A stretch of DNA of 64,000 nt from Acidocella sp. (GCA_027308685.1 DAIDEE010000006.1:124001-188000); one strand, 5' to 3'; shown: positions 1 through 9,566, counted from the first letter of the stretch. Program-made: numbers and translations. The notes: generated from the letters alone by a model not told the origin.

Positions 1-124
1 TCACATCAAGATGCAGCCAATCCGCCCCGGCATTTTCAACCGCCTCGGCTTCAGCGCCAAGGCGCAAAAAATCGGCTGCCAGCAGGCTGGGGGCTATAAT
101 AAGGGGATTCGTTACAGGTTTCAT
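1..124 (-). CDS. rpe: Ribulose-phosphate 3-epimerase, N-terminal fragment
   Basis: Only the first 41 codons lie in the window; the gene continues past the left edge. The start reads [19 protein letters not shown] and is followed by [22 protein letters not shown]. This matches the first beta strand and the substrate/metal loop (H-x-D) of the (beta/alpha)8 epimerase, which interconverts ribulose-5-phosphate and xylulose-5-phosphate in the pentose phosphate pathway. The ATG at 124 lies 42 bases after the rsmB stop on the same strand, so rsmB and rpe are probably co-transcribed. The N-terminal signature is strong; the rest of the gene cannot be judged. Confidence 0.85.
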   Translation of the reverse strand, partial: MKPVTNPLIIAPSLLAADFLRLGAEAEAVENAGADWLHLDV

Positions 125-166
125 GGTGCAGTTGTACCTAACCCGCTGTAGCTTTCACAAGGCTAG

Positions 167-1390
167 TTACGATTTGGTCAGCCTTGCGATGAAAAAACCG
201 TCTATCCCGCCTTTTTCAGTCCATAACCCAGGATGTGTGCGGATGTTTTTTTCTGCTGTGACGGCTTCCGGCAGGCTTGCCAGCCCTAGCCGGTCATGAC
301 GCAACCCAAGGCGTTTGCAGGCGGCATTCACCCTGGCCTCGCCTTCTTCGGGCTGTAATGAGCACACTGCGTAAACCAGCCGCCCTCCGGGACTCAGCAT
401 CTCAAAGGCGGCGTCCAATAGTTGGTCCTGCAGCCGGTTAAGGGCGATAATGTCGCGGGCTTTGCGAATATGCAGCAAATCCGGGTGGCGGCGGATGGTG
501 CCGGTGGCGCTGCACGGGGCGTCCAGTAAAATCGCGGGGAAGGTCTCAGCCGGTTGCCAGGTGGTGGCATCCGCCAGCACGGTTTCAACATCCAACTGCA
601 GCCGCGCCAGATTCCCCTTCAAGGTGCCCATCCGCCCGGCGTCGCGCTCCACGGCTGTCACCTTCGCCCCCGTCGCCGCCAACTGGGCGGTTTTGCCGCC
701 TGGGGCGGCGCATAAATCAAGCACCCGTTCGCCCGGCTGCACGTTCAAAATCAAAGCGGGCAGGGTGGCGGCCACATCCTGCACCCAAAAATCACCTTCG
801 GCGTAGCCCGCAAGCTCGGTAACCGATGTGCCGGCCGGGAACCTGAACGAGCCTGTGGGTAATCTCTCACCATCCATCACGATACCTGGCTTAACGGTCA
901 CATCCAGCGGCGCCTCGGTCTGGTGAGCAGTTGCGATGGCACGTGCGTTGGCCCCCCAGCTTGACCACGCCCAGACCGGCGTATCCAACCGGGGCATGTC
1001 CAGACCATCCAGAAGCTCTCTCCCACCGGTAGCGACCTTGCGGAGCACTGCGTTGATCAGCCCGGCGAAGGCTTCCAGCTTGTTGGCTTTTGCCAAATCC
1101 ACAGCCGTCCCCACGGCGGCATGGGGTGGACTGTCCAAAAATAGCGATGCCGCTGCCCCAAGCCACAAAATATACCGTACTGCCTGCGGTGGTTCACGCT
1201 GCAAAAACCCTTCCAGCACGGCGTTTAACGTGCCGGTGTGACGTAACACCGTGGCGGTCAGCCGATGTGCTGCGGCCTTGTCGCGCGAATCGATTTTCGG
1301 CAAGGAATCCAGAGCTGAGTCCAGCGACATATTGCGGGTTAAAACGGCCTTTAGCAGCTCCAGGGCCGCTTGGCGGGTTGGGTCTTTCAT
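167..1390 (-). CDS. rsmB: 16S rRNA (cytosine-C5)-methyltransferase RsmB
   Basis: 407 residues with the two-part RsmB layout. A NusB-like RNA-binding domain spans about residues 5-130, and a Rossmann SAM methyltransferase domain about 195-405. The SAM loop LDLCAAPGGKT is at 224-234. The two cysteines of m5C enzymes are present: Cys293 in DAPCSATG (product release) and Cys343 in AVCSLQPEEG (nucleophile). The family methylates C967 of 16S rRNA (E. coli numbering). The ATG lies only 13 bases after the 3' CCA of a tRNA-Ala gene on the same strand, so the mRNA leader is short or includes the tRNA. rpe follows downstream. Confidence 0.95.
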   Translation of the reverse strand: MKDPTRQAALELLKAVLTRNMSLDSALDSLPKIDSRDKAAAHRLTATVLRHTGTLNAVLEGFLQREPPQAVRYILWLGAAASLFLDSPPHAAVGTAVDLAKANKLEAFAGLINAVLRKVATGGRELLDGLDMPRLDTPVWAWSSWGANARAIATAHQTEAPLDVTVKPGIVMDGERLPTGSFRFPAGTSVTELAGYAEGDFWVQDVAATLPALILNVQPGERVLDLCAAPGGKTAQLAATGAKVTAVERDAGRMGTLKGNLARLQLDVETVLADATTWQPAETFPAILLDAPCSATGTIRRHPDLLHIRKARDIIALNRLQDQLLDAAFEMLSPGGRLVYAVCSLQPEEGEARVNAACKRLGLRHDRLGLASLPEAVTAEKNIRTHPGLWTEKGGIDGFFIARLTKS

Positions 1391-1403
1391 AAAAATTGAA
1401 CCC

Positions 1404-1479
<76 letters not shown>

Positions 1480-1606
1480 TGTCTGATTGTTGAAATCGAA
1501 AGGGTTCATCTGGTGCGTGGCATCGCGTATCGCTGCAACTAAGTCAAGTATTTGCCTCAAAGCCCGCCTCCCGCTACTGCTGCGCAAGGTTTTTTTGGGA
1601 TGTATC

Positions 1607-1915
1607 ATGGTCAACGCAATCTTCTGGCTCGCTGATGAGCTGATCAGCCTTTATATTTTTGCCGTGATCGCCGCCGTGGTGATCTCAATGTTGATCGCAT
1701 TCGGTGTCATCAACAGCCGCAACCAAATCGTCTATCAGGTGGCGGATTTTCTGGGTCGGCTCACCGATCCCGCGCTTAATGTGATTCGCCGCTGGCTGCC
1801 CAATTTCGGCAGCATCGATATCAGCCCGGTCATTCTCATTCTGCTGCTGGATGCGCTACGCATGGTGCTGGGCGATATTCATTTGCATTTGGCGCTCGTC
1901 GGCTTGAACTTTTGA
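1607..1915 (+). CDS. YggT family integral membrane protein
   Basis: 102 residues from the ATG at 1607. The frame is open further upstream, but the added residues have no family character. Two hydrophobic segments (about residues 12-32 and 70-90) flank a polar stretch containing NQIVYQVADFLGRLTDPALNV, close to the YggT pattern of a conserved polar loop with a Pro near an Arg-rich stretch (IRRWLP). Family members are inner-membrane proteins linked to osmotic tolerance or to cell shape and division, but the molecular function is unsettled. It is divergent from the tRNA/rsmB unit and lies 46 bases upstream of hpnN. Confidence 0.8.
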   Translation: MVNAIFWLADELISLYIFAVIAAVVISMLIAFGVINSRNQIVYQVADFLGRLTDPALNVIRRWLPNFGSIDISPVILILLLDALRMVLGDIHLHLALVGLNF

Positions 1916-1961
1916 TCCACCGCTCCGTCTACAGGTTGGTTGTATTTAAAGGTCAATATAG

Positions 1962-4559
1962 GTGCTGAGTCTGATTGTGGGCGTTGTCGGCATCTCGCAG
2001 CGGCGCGCCGCCTGGGTGGTGGTTTTTGCGCTGGCATTGGCGGCCTTGGGCCTGAATTATTGCACTCATCATCTCAGCGTTGACACCGATACCAGTCATT
2101 TGTTCGCCGCCAATCTACCCTGGCGGCAGGCGCAAATGGCTGAGGATGCGAATTTTCCGCAATTTGATAAATTGATCGTCGCGGTGGTGCGTGCAAAAAC
2201 GCCCGAGGAAGCCGCCGAAACCGCCGCCGCGCTGAATTTGGCGTTGCAGGCCGACAAAGCTAATTTCCTCGACTCTCAATACCCGGCCGGCGACAGTTTT
2301 TACACCCGTGAGGGCCTGTTGCTTCTACCCACAGCGGAGCTTGCAAAACTTCTCAACTCCATCGTCGCCGCGCAGCCGTTTTTGGGTCAATTGGCAGCCG
2401 ACCCCTCTTCACGTGGCTTGTTCAATGGGATTGGCTTGATCGCTCAGGGTGTTGCGCTGGGGCAAGCCAATTTGAAGCCTTATGATACCGCGCTGCGTGG
2501 CGTCCAAAATTCCTTGCAAACCGCCGCGGATGGTCATCCGCAACCGCTTTCCTGGCAGTCACTTATCGGCGGCACTATTGGCGGTGACGCCGAATTTGTT
2601 CTTGCTCACCCCGTGTTGAATCAGGCCAGTCTGACGCCGGGCGGCATTGCGACGGCCTCGTTAAGGCAGCTTGCCGCGGCTTTGCCGGATGTTAAAAAAG
2701 GCCGTGCCACGATTGATTACACCGGACAGATTCCTCTGGCCGACGAGCAATTTGCCTCGCTTACCCACGGGCTGGTATTAGGCAGTTTGATCAGCGTGCT
2801 GCTGATCGCGCTATGGCTATTTTTGGCGTTGCGCTCATGGCGGTTGATCTTGCCGATTTTGGCGACTCTGATTTTGGGTCTTGCCTACACCATCACCTTC
2901 GCTGCCGTGGCGTTTGGGGTGATGAACCTCATATCTGTCGCCTTTGCTATTTTATTCATCGGCTTAGCCGTCGATTTCGCGATACAATTTTGTGTACGGC
3001 TGCGCGATGTGCGCCATGGTGAGCCGGATCTGGCGCTCGCCATCACCGAAACCGCGCGGCAGGCGGGAGGCCAGATTGCCTTGGCGGCCGCAGCCACAGC
3101 CTGCGGTTTTTTGGCTTTCGCCCCAACAGACTTCGTCGGCGTGGCGGAGCTTGGGGTGATTGCCGGCGTTGGAATGTTGATTGCGTTTATCTGTACGATC
3201 ACGTTTTTGCCGGCACTTTTAGCGCTTATCCAGCCGGCCGCCGAGGCTGTCGCCATTGGGTTGCCGATGGCCGTGATGGCTGATACCGGCCTGCGCCGCC
3301 ACCGAAACATTGTGTTGATCGGAGCGGCCTTATTCGCGGTTGCTGGCGTTTATGGCGCGGTCACGCTGGGCTTTGATGCCAACCCCCTGGATACCCAAGA
3401 CCCTCACACCGAAAGCATGGTCACCTTAAATAAATTGCTCGATAACCCGGCGACCAATCCGTTTTATGCCGACGCACTGGTGGCGAACCTGCACGATGCC
3501 GCCTCGCTCAGTAAAAAACTCAGCGCTTTGCCACAAGTGGCGGGGGTCATCTCGGGCGCAACATTCGTGCCTGCCAATCAGGCGCAGAAACTGGCGATGG
3601 TAAACCAGGCGCAAACCATCATGGCGCCAACGATCGAAACCACCAATATCTCTCAAACCGGTGGTGGCAATCCGGTGACTGCCGCTGATATTCGAATTTC
3701 GATGGTGGCAGCGCATGATGCGATATTAAAAGTTAAATCGCAATTACCAGCCAATTCGCCGGTTCTGGGTATCGACACCGCGTTAACAAAACTTATCAGC
3801 GATGGTGATGCGCAGGTGATGGCGATGAATGCCGCGATCACTAAATTTCTGCCCGGAGAGTTGGAACGGTTAAATCAGTCGCTCAGCCCGCAGCCCATCA
3901 CGCTGCAAAATCTGCCGAAGTCGATAGCGCGTAGTTGGTTTTTGCCAAATGGCCAGGTCCGCGTTGAGGCCTTCCCAACAGCGGCGGCCCAGACCACGAC
4001 TGGTTTAAAACAATTTTCGGCAGCCGTACTTTCGGTGGCTCCCAATGCCGGTGGCCCTGCCATATCCACCATCGCGACTGCCGGTACGATTTTGAGCTCG
4101 TTTCGAGAGGCGGCGATGCTCGCCAGTATTGCGATCGCTGTCATATTGTTCATCGTGTTCCGCAATCTCCGCGACATGATGCTGGTAATTGCCACGTTAG
4201 CGTTATCGGCTTTGTTAACCGCCTTATTTGCTAAGCTTGCCGGGCTTGAAATAAACTATGCGAACATCATCGCCCTGCCACTGTTGTTGGGAGTGGGAGT
4301 TTCATTCAATGTTTATTTTGTAATGAATTTTCGCGCCGGGATGCGCAATTTTCTCGCCTCCGCCACCGCGCGGGCCGTGCTGTTTTCGGCCCTCACCACC
4401 GGCACCGCGTTCGGCACCCTGGCGGCATCACACGACCGTGGTACCGCCAGTATGGGATATTTGCTGCTTATCAGTTTGCTCGCGGTATTGATCGCTACTT
4501 TCGTATTTTTACCGGCTTTGCTGTATGCGCTGCAAGATGCTCGAAAAACGCAGCTTTAG
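1962..4559 (+). CDS. hpnN: Hopanoid-type RND transporter HpnN
   Basis: 865 residues from a GTG start. It is an RND (MMPL/SSD-like) membrane protein in two repeats. Each repeat has one N-terminal TM helix, a large periplasmic domain, then a bundle of TM helices (about residues 265-430 and 710-860). The first bundle carries the GLAVDF-type RND motif (FIGLAVDFAIQF). Length and layout fit HpnN, which moves hopanoids from the inner to the outer membrane in bacteria such as Rhodopseudomonas and Burkholderia. No other hopanoid genes are adjacent here. A general MMPL-type exporter cannot be excluded from reading alone. Its 3' end overlaps a small RHH gene. Confidence 0.8.
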   Translation: MLSLIVGVVGISQRRAAWVVVFALALAALGLNYCTHHLSVDTDTSHLFAANLPWRQAQMAEDANFPQFDKLIVAVVRAKTPEEAAETAAALNLALQADKANFLDSQYPAGDSFYTREGLLLLPTAELAKLLNSIVAAQPFLGQLAADPSSRGLFNGIGLIAQGVALGQANLKPYDTALRGVQNSLQTAADGHPQPLSWQSLIGGTIGGDAEFVLAHPVLNQASLTPGGIATASLRQLAAALPDVKKGRATIDYTGQIPLADEQFASLTHGLVLGSLISVLLIALWLFLALRSWRLILPILATLILGLAYTITFAAVAFGVMNLISVAFAILFIGLAVDFAIQFCVRLRDVRHGEPDLALAITETARQAGGQIALAAAATACGFLAFAPTDFVGVAELGVIAGVGMLIAFICTITFLPALLALIQPAAEAVAIGLPMAVMADTGLRRHRNIVLIGAALFAVAGVYGAVTLGFDANPLDTQDPHTESMVTLNKLLDNPATNPFYADALVANLHDAASLSKKLSALPQVAGVISGATFVPANQAQKLAMVNQAQTIMAPTIETTNISQTGGGNPVTAADIRISMVAAHDAILKVKSQLPANSPVLGIDTALTKLISDGDAQVMAMNAAITKFLPGELERLNQSLSPQPITLQNLPKSIARSWFLPNGQVRVEAFPTAAAQTTTGLKQFSAAVLSVAPNAGGPAISTIATAGTILSSFREAAMLASIAIAVILFIVFRNLRDMMLVIATLALSALLTALFAKLAGLEINYANIIALPLLLGVGVSFNVYFVMNFRAGMRNFLASATARAVLFSALTTGTAFGTLAASHDRGTASMGYLLLISLLAVLIATFVFLPALLYALQDARKTQL

Positions 4560-4734
4560 CCTCTCGGGTCATCGCACCAGTATCGCGCTGGAGCCGGAGT
4601 TTTGGGTGGTCCTGCAAGCCATGGCGGCCGCGCAATCTCAGTCGCTGACAGGCTTGATCGGGGGCATTGATGCAAACCGCACCCCGGAGCAACCGTTGGC
4701 TTCGGCGCTGCGGGTTTTTGCCTTGCGAGGATAA
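4537..4734 (+). CDS. Ribbon-helix-helix domain protein
   Basis: 65 residues from the ATG at 4537; another in-frame ATG lies at 4525. The start is LEKRSFSLSGHRTSIALEPEFW, then helices ending in a conserved-looking tail SALRVFALRG. This is the pattern of the small alphaproteobacterial RHH proteins (COG4321-like), whose beta strand (TSIALE) would insert in the DNA major groove of a dimer. Targets are unknown. It overlaps the 3' end of hpnN by about 23 bases in another frame, so it is probably translated from the same mRNA. Family recognition is moderate to good. Confidence 0.7.
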   Translation: MLEKRSFSLSGHRTSIALEPEFWVVLQAMAAAQSQSLTGLIGGIDANRTPEQPLASALRVFALRG

Positions 4735-4769
4735 GCACGCGGTAATCAATAATATTCGTCCGGCCAGCC

Positions 4770-5117
4770 TCAGCCATATTTAGCGATGAAAGCCTCGTCT
4801 GACATCGTCAGATACACAATGCCTTCAACAAGCCCAACAATCGAGGGGATGAGGGTCCAGCACAGCAATAAGTAAACCACGCCCCAGCCGACCTTACCCA
4901 AATAGAATTTATGAATGCCAAGCCCGCCAAGTAAAATAGCAAATAGCGCGGCGGCTAGCCGGTTTTTACCGGTTGGTGAGGTAGCACCCTGAAACGATGA
5001 CTGCGGCAGCATTTGCCGAACACCGCATTTTGGACAAATTTCAGCCTTGGCGTTGATGATCGCACCGCATTCGGAACAGAATTTTTCATTATCTGCTTTT
5101 TGGACGGCGTTTGTCAT
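4770..5117 (-). CDS. Zinc-ribbon plus TM2 domain membrane protein
   Basis: 115 residues from the ATG at 5117, chosen because AGGAG lies about 7 bases upstream; the frame stays open upstream without support. A four-cysteine zinc ribbon comes first (FCSECGA...ICPKCGV, about residues 14-35). A TM2 domain follows, with two hydrophobic helices (AALFAILLGGLGIHKFYLG and VVYLLLCWTLIPSIVGLVEG) joined by the typical HKFYLGK turn. TM2 proteins are small inner-membrane proteins of unknown function. It is convergent with the RHH gene and stands alone on its strand, about 70 bases after pheT's end. Confidence 0.88.
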   Translation of the reverse strand: MTNAVQKADNEKFCSECGAIINAKAEICPKCGVRQMLPQSSFQGATSPTGKNRLAAALFAILLGGLGIHKFYLGKVGWGVVYLLLCWTLIPSIVGLVEGIVYLTMSDEAFIAKYG

Positions 5118-5185
5118 GGCAACTCCTGCGTTATTAAAATGATACGATCGGTATGACATCATAACAGATCAAGGCTCTACGGCAA

Positions 5186-7633
5186 TCAGGCCCGCAAAAC
5201 TCCACCTGTTGCTTTACCAATCGCTGCGATGATTTTAGCTGCCACGGCCTCAAGTTCAATTTCCGTCAGAGTCTTTTCGACTGGCTGAATCGTCACCGCA
5301 ATCGCCAATGAAATTTGCCCTTCTGGAAGGTTTTTTCCTGCGTAGCGGTCAAATAAAACAACATTCGTGATCAAATTGCGCTCGGCACCTTTGGCGGCCC
5401 GCAACAGCACATCGGAGGATGTTTCAGCGGATACCAGAAACGCGAAATCGCGCCTGATTGGCTGCAAGGCCGACAATAAGGGCGCTGCCTTTTTGCGCCG
5501 TTTCGGCTCGGGGATGGCATCGAGAAACACCTCAAAAGCCACGCTGCCGAGCGGCAAATCAAGTTTTGCGCAGAGGCTGGGGTGCAAGGTGCCAAAATGT
5601 CCAAGTATAATTTTTGGCCCTTGGCGAAGCACACCAGATTGCCCAGGGTGATAGAATTTTGGAGCATCGGCGGTGGCGCTCACCGCGTCTGTGGAAACCC
5701 CTAGCGCAACCAATACTGCCATCGCATCAGCCTTGGCATCCATGGCATCATACTTGCGGCTTGGCTGCAACGCCGACAGCGGGGTTTCGCCGGTACGGAT
5801 GCCGGTGGCCACCAGGCGTTGCTCAGTAGCACTCACATAGCCTGGCCCCACTTCAAAGAAACCCAAGTCGCCATAGCCGCGCGCGATGTTGCGGGCGGCA
5901 GCGAGGATGAGGGTTGCCACTGGCGTAGGCCGCATCTCATCGAGATCCGCGGCAATTGGATTGGCAAGGCGTAAATCTGAGGCGTCGCCGAACAGTTTGG
6001 CAATGTTGTGGTCGAGAAAACTGAACGTCACACATTCCATCAGCCCACGCGCTGCCAGCACGCGCCGCGCCAGGGCTGTGCGAACTTGCTTTTGCGTGAG
6101 CATGGGCGCCGGAATCCCGGAAGGGACCGGCAGTGAAACTGCTACAATCGCATCAAGTCCGCGTAAGCGCAGCACTTCCTCGATCAGATCATGTTCCGGC
6201 TCGATCTCCGCGGCACCCGCTGCTGCTTGCGTGGCTTGTGGGGCTTCACGCTGGTCGAGCGCAGGCGGGCTGGCGATGTCATTGCGCCATGACGGTACGT
6301 CAAGTTCGACATGCATCGCATCGCGCCGGTAGATGGTGAAGCCAAGTTTTTCGAGCGAGGCTACAGCTTCATCTGGTGCAATATCAGCACCGCCAAAATC
6401 TCTCAAACGCTTGAATCGTAAGGCCGCCTTGCGGTTCCAATCTGGCCTTTCACCAGCCTCACTCACTAGGCTTGGGGTGCCACCGCAAAGCTGCAGCACC
6501 ATCGCCGAGGCGGCATCAAGGGCGGCGGGCAGCAACATGGAATCGATGCCGCGTTCAAACCGCTGCCGCGCATCGGAAAAAATTCCATGACGTTGGCCAG
6601 TTTGCGCAATATGCACCCTGTCAAACAACGCACATTCAATGAATACGTTTTTGGTGTTTTCGTCGCATCCTGTTGCCTCGCCACCGACGATTCCGGCCAG
6701 TGACTGTACACCGCTGGTATCGGAGATCACGCAATCATCGGGGCCCACGCTGACAGGTTTCCCGTGCAGCCCCTGGAAGGTCTCGTCCGCGCCACGCCGC
6801 AGGGTAAGTACACCGCCCGCGACTTTATCGGCATCAAACACATGCAGCGGCCGGCCCAGGTCGATGGTAAAAAAATTGGTGATATCCACCAGCGCGTTGA
6901 TTGGACGCAATCCGATAGAGGTGAGCCGTGTTTTTAGCCAGTCTGGGCTTTCAATATTTTTAACGCCCGTGATGGTGCGCCCAATAACGTAAGGGCAAGC
7001 CTCGGGATAGTCGTTTTTCCACGCCACTGAACCGGCACCACTGCCAATAACCGGCGGCGACGAAAATGGTTTCAGGGTTCCCAGTCCGGCCGCCGCGAGG
7101 TCGCGTGCCACGCCGCGCACCGCCAGAGCATCGCCACGATTAGGGGTAACTGAAATATCAATCACAGGGTCATCCATACCCGCCCAAACTGCATAGGGTG
7201 TGCCTACCGGCGCATCGGCAGGAAGCTCGATGATCCCGTCATGTTCTTCCCCCAGCCCCAATTCCCGAAAGCTAACCAACATGCCTTCGGATTTAACCCC
7301 GCGAATTTCACCAACCTTCAAGGCGATGCCAGAGCCTGGTATGAAGGCTCCTGGCGGCGCAAATACCGCCTTCATACCGGTGCGGGCATTTGGTGCGCCG
7401 CACACCACAGATACGTCCCCACCACCGGCATTCACCCGGCAGGCCCGCAGACGGTCGGCGTTCGGGTGGGGCAGGGCCTCGATGACGTCGGCGATGACAA
7501 AGGGCGCCAGCGGTGCCGCGCGGTTTTCAACGCTTTCAACTTCCAGACCAATGGCCGAGAGCATCTCTACGATCGCCTCCAGCGGCGCATCGGTCTCCAG
7601 CCAGGTTTTTAACCAGGAGAGGGAGAATTTCAT
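5186..7633 (-). CDS. pheT: Phenylalanyl-tRNA synthetase beta subunit
   Basis: 815 residues, the usual PheT size. It begins MKFSLSWLKTWLE, followed by the EMAP/tRNA-binding OB-fold (PHPNADRLRACRV, VVCGAPN), the B3/B4 editing region, the B5 domain, a catalytic-like core and a C-terminal ferredoxin-fold anticodon-binding domain (PIRRDFAFLV...VVLFDRYAG). It forms the (alpha-beta)2 enzyme with PheS, providing tRNA binding and Tyr-tRNA-Phe editing. It is separated from pheS by only 3 bases, so the two are one operon. The position usually reading MLCS is MLVSFRELGLG here, a minor variation. Confidence 0.97.
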   Translation of the reverse strand: MKFSLSWLKTWLETDAPLEAIVEMLSAIGLEVESVENRAAPLAPFVIADVIEALPHPNADRLRACRVNAGGGDVSVVCGAPNARTGMKAVFAPPGAFIPGSGIALKVGEIRGVKSEGMLVSFRELGLGEEHDGIIELPADAPVGTPYAVWAGMDDPVIDISVTPNRGDALAVRGVARDLAAAGLGTLKPFSSPPVIGSGAGSVAWKNDYPEACPYVIGRTITGVKNIESPDWLKTRLTSIGLRPINALVDITNFFTIDLGRPLHVFDADKVAGGVLTLRRGADETFQGLHGKPVSVGPDDCVISDTSGVQSLAGIVGGEATGCDENTKNVFIECALFDRVHIAQTGQRHGIFSDARQRFERGIDSMLLPAALDAASAMVLQLCGGTPSLVSEAGERPDWNRKAALRFKRLRDFGGADIAPDEAVASLEKLGFTIYRRDAMHVELDVPSWRNDIASPPALDQREAPQATQAAAGAAEIEPEHDLIEEVLRLRGLDAIVAVSLPVPSGIPAPMLTQKQVRTALARRVLAARGLMECVTFSFLDHNIAKLFGDASDLRLANPIAADLDEMRPTPVATLILAAARNIARGYGDLGFFEVGPGYVSATEQRLVATGIRTGETPLSALQPSRKYDAMDAKADAMAVLVALGVSTDAVSATADAPKFYHPGQSGVLRQGPKIILGHFGTLHPSLCAKLDLPLGSVAFEVFLDAIPEPKRRKKAAPLLSALQPIRRDFAFLVSAETSSDVLLRAAKGAERNLITNVVLFDRYAGKNLPEGQISLAIAVTIQPVEKTLTEIELEAVAAKIIAAIGKATGGVLRA

Positions 7634-7636
7634 CGC

Positions 7637-8704
7637 TTAAATCCCCTCATGCAGCGTGGCAGGTGCCAGCGGCGAAAATCCATAATGGCGCAACCAGCGC
7701 ACATCGCTCTCGTAAAACAGTCGCAAATCCGCGATGCCGTGTTTCAGCATGGTAATACGCTCGATGCCCACGCCGAAGGCAAATCCCTGGTACTCGCGCG
7801 GGTCGATCCCGCAATTGGCCAGCACATTCGGGTGAACCATGCCGGAACCCAAAATCTCCAGCCAGTCGCTGCCCTTGCCGATTTCACCGGTTTTGCGGTT
7901 CCATCCGATATCCACTTCCATCGAAGGCTCGGTGAACGGAAAATAACTGGCACGAAAGCGAACCGGCAACTGCGGCATGTCGAAAAACGCCCGCAGAAAA
8001 TCGATCAGGCAGCCTTTGAGGTGGCCAAGTGAGATATCCTTACCGATGACCAGCCCTTCGGTTTGGTGAAACATCGGCGAATGGGTGGCGTCATGGTCGG
8101 CACGAAAGGTCCGGCCGGGCACAATAATCCGGATCGGCGGAGGCTCCTGCAGTAAGGTTCTGATTTGCACGGGCGACGTGTGCGTGCGCAATACGGGGGG
8201 GCGTTCACCCCCGTCGGCCTGCAAATAAAACGTGTCCATCATCGCCCGCGCCGGGTGATGCGCCGGAATGTTCAAAGCACTAAAGTTATACCAGTCATCC
8301 TCGATGTCAGGGCCATCCTTGATGCTAAACCCCATGGCAGTGAAAATAGCGGTGATTTCCTCAATCGTCCGGCTGATGGGATGGATCGTGCCCGTGACTT
8401 CGGGCCGGGCAGGGGCGGAAATATCAATTTTTTCAGCTTGAAGTCTTAATGATAGTGCGGCTTCATCCAGGATCGCTTTGCGGGCTTCCAGTGCGACGGT
8501 GACCGCCGCTTTCAGCTCATTGACCTCGGCGCCTCTCGCTTTGCGGGCTTCAGGTTCCATGCCTCCGAGGGATTTCAACAAAGACGTTATTTGTCCTGCT
8601 TTGCCCAACAACCCAATCCGCAGGCTTTCCAGCGTCGCCGGGTCGGCCCGTCCGATCGCCGCTTCCGAGTCGGAACGTAATTGCAGCAGGTCAGGGTCGG
8701 TCAT
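7637..8704 (-). CDS. pheS: Phenylalanyl-tRNA synthetase alpha subunit
   Basis: 355 residues from the ATG at 8704; an adjacent ATG at 8707 and an unsupported GTG at 8749 are alternatives. The coiled-coil N-terminal arm (LRIGLLGKAGQITSLLKSLG) is followed by the class II catalytic core with HPARAMMDTFYL, LRTHTSPVQIR (motif 2 region), a GRTFRADHDATHSPMFHQ loop, and motif 3 (FGVGIERITMLKHGI). It activates phenylalanine and charges tRNA-Phe together with PheT. The start is fixed by alignment logic, since E. coli PheS begins at an equivalent place. The Shine-Dalgarno is weak. First gene of the pheST operon. Confidence 0.95.
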   Translation of the reverse strand: MTDPDLLQLRSDSEAAIGRADPATLESLRIGLLGKAGQITSLLKSLGGMEPEARKARGAEVNELKAAVTVALEARKAILDEAALSLRLQAEKIDISAPARPEVTGTIHPISRTIEEITAIFTAMGFSIKDGPDIEDDWYNFSALNIPAHHPARAMMDTFYLQADGGERPPVLRTHTSPVQIRTLLQEPPPIRIIVPGRTFRADHDATHSPMFHQTEGLVIGKDISLGHLKGCLIDFLRAFFDMPQLPVRFRASYFPFTEPSMEVDIGWNRKTGEIGKGSDWLEILGSGMVHPNVLANCGIDPREYQGFAFGVGIERITMLKHGIADLRLFYESDVRWLRHYGFSPLAPATLHEGI

Positions 8705-8707
8705 CAT

Positions 8708-9029
8708 CAATCCATCAGGTTCGAGGCACCGCTGAATATGCGGTTTCACGGAGGCTTCGCAGACAAGGAGTGGACCAAAATGTCAAGCCGGAGTTTTTTG
8801 CCGAATCTTGAAGCTTTCCAGTCATCAAGTGTTACAAATAATCAACAGCAACAAATTTCTGCAATAAATAGCTGGAATCATGGCTCGAACGCACAAAATA
8901 CATGGGTATGATGCTTGACCCATTACGCACCTGCGCTGTAATCCCCGCATCGAGGCTCGAAACCATGTGGTCGCGAGTCTACTGTATTGTCAATTTCGAC
9001 ACCCATTTTGGACAGGGACGGTTTTTACT
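8708..9029. other. Divergent intergenic region between pheS and pal
   Basis: About 320 bases without a convincing gene. It is relatively AT-rich in the first half. It must hold the pheST promoter (minus) and the pal promoter (plus). A frame open on the plus strand through 8911 has no coding character. No attenuator-like leader with a run of Phe codons is obvious ahead of pheS on the minus strand. Confidence 0.6.
8915..8942 (+). promoter_or_regulatory. Candidate sigma70 promoter for pal
   Basis: A -35-like TTGACC (8915-8920), a 16-base spacer and a -10-like TGTAAT (8937-8942). Transcription would start near 8949, leaving a leader of about 80 bases before the pal ATG at 9030. Seen as a pattern only; not proven. 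Confidence 0.45.
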
Positions 9030-9524
9030 ATGAATTTCAAAGCATTGGGCGCTTTTGCCGGCCTTGCCCTGCTGGCAGCCTGCTCTTCTTCACCAACCGC
9101 GAACACCACCGGCGCATCCGGTGCTGGCAGTGCAATGGTTGCTCCTGGCAGCGAACAGGACCTGGTCGCCAACGTTGGTGATCGTGTGTTCTACGACTTC
9201 AACAAGGCAACTCTGAGCTCCGACGCTGACGCCACCCTCGGCCGTCAGGCTGCTTGGCTCGCCAAGTATCCGAATGTTGACGTCCTTGTGGCCGGTAACG
9301 CTGACGAGCGCGGCACCGAGACCTACAACTTGGCACTCGGCAAGCACCGCGCCAACGCCGCACGTGACTATCTGGTCGCTCAGGGCGTTGCAGCTTCGCG
9401 CATCCAGACCATCTCTTATGGCAAGAATTGCCCGGTTGCCGCTGGTAACGACGAAGCCTCATACCAGCAGAACCGTAATGCCATTACCTCAGTTCAGGGT
9501 AACAACCCGCAGAACTGCCACTAA
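9030..9524 (+). CDS. pal: Peptidoglycan-associated lipoprotein Pal
   Basis: 164 residues from the ATG at 9030. The upstream open frame is rejected because the signal peptide starts here. A lipoprotein signal ends in LLAAC with the lipidated Cys at residue 18. A Ser/Ala/Gly linker follows, then an OmpA-like peptidoglycan-binding domain. It has VFYDFNKATLS, the NADERGTETYNLALGKHRANAARDYL region with its conserved Asp/Arg diaminopimelate contacts, and a C-terminal QNRNA motif. Pal anchors the outer membrane to peptidoglycan and works with Tol proteins at division. tolQRAB are not next to it; cpoB follows after a terminator-like hairpin. Confidence 0.95.
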   Translation: MNFKALGAFAGLALLAACSSSPTANTTGASGAGSAMVAPGSEQDLVANVGDRVFYDFNKATLSSDADATLGRQAAWLAKYPNVDVLVAGNADERGTETYNLALGKHRANAARDYLVAQGVAASRIQTISYGKNCPVAAGNDEASYQQNRNAITSVQGNNPQNCH

Positions 9525-9566
9525 TTTTTGGGTCGCCCGGCTTCTGCGGGGCGGACCAGGTTAAGC

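Noticed and set aside
8681-8911. 76-codon open frame in the pheS-pal gap
   Set aside because: Starts inside pheS on the other strand, no RBS, Asn/Gln/Ser composition and no family; treated as intergenic.
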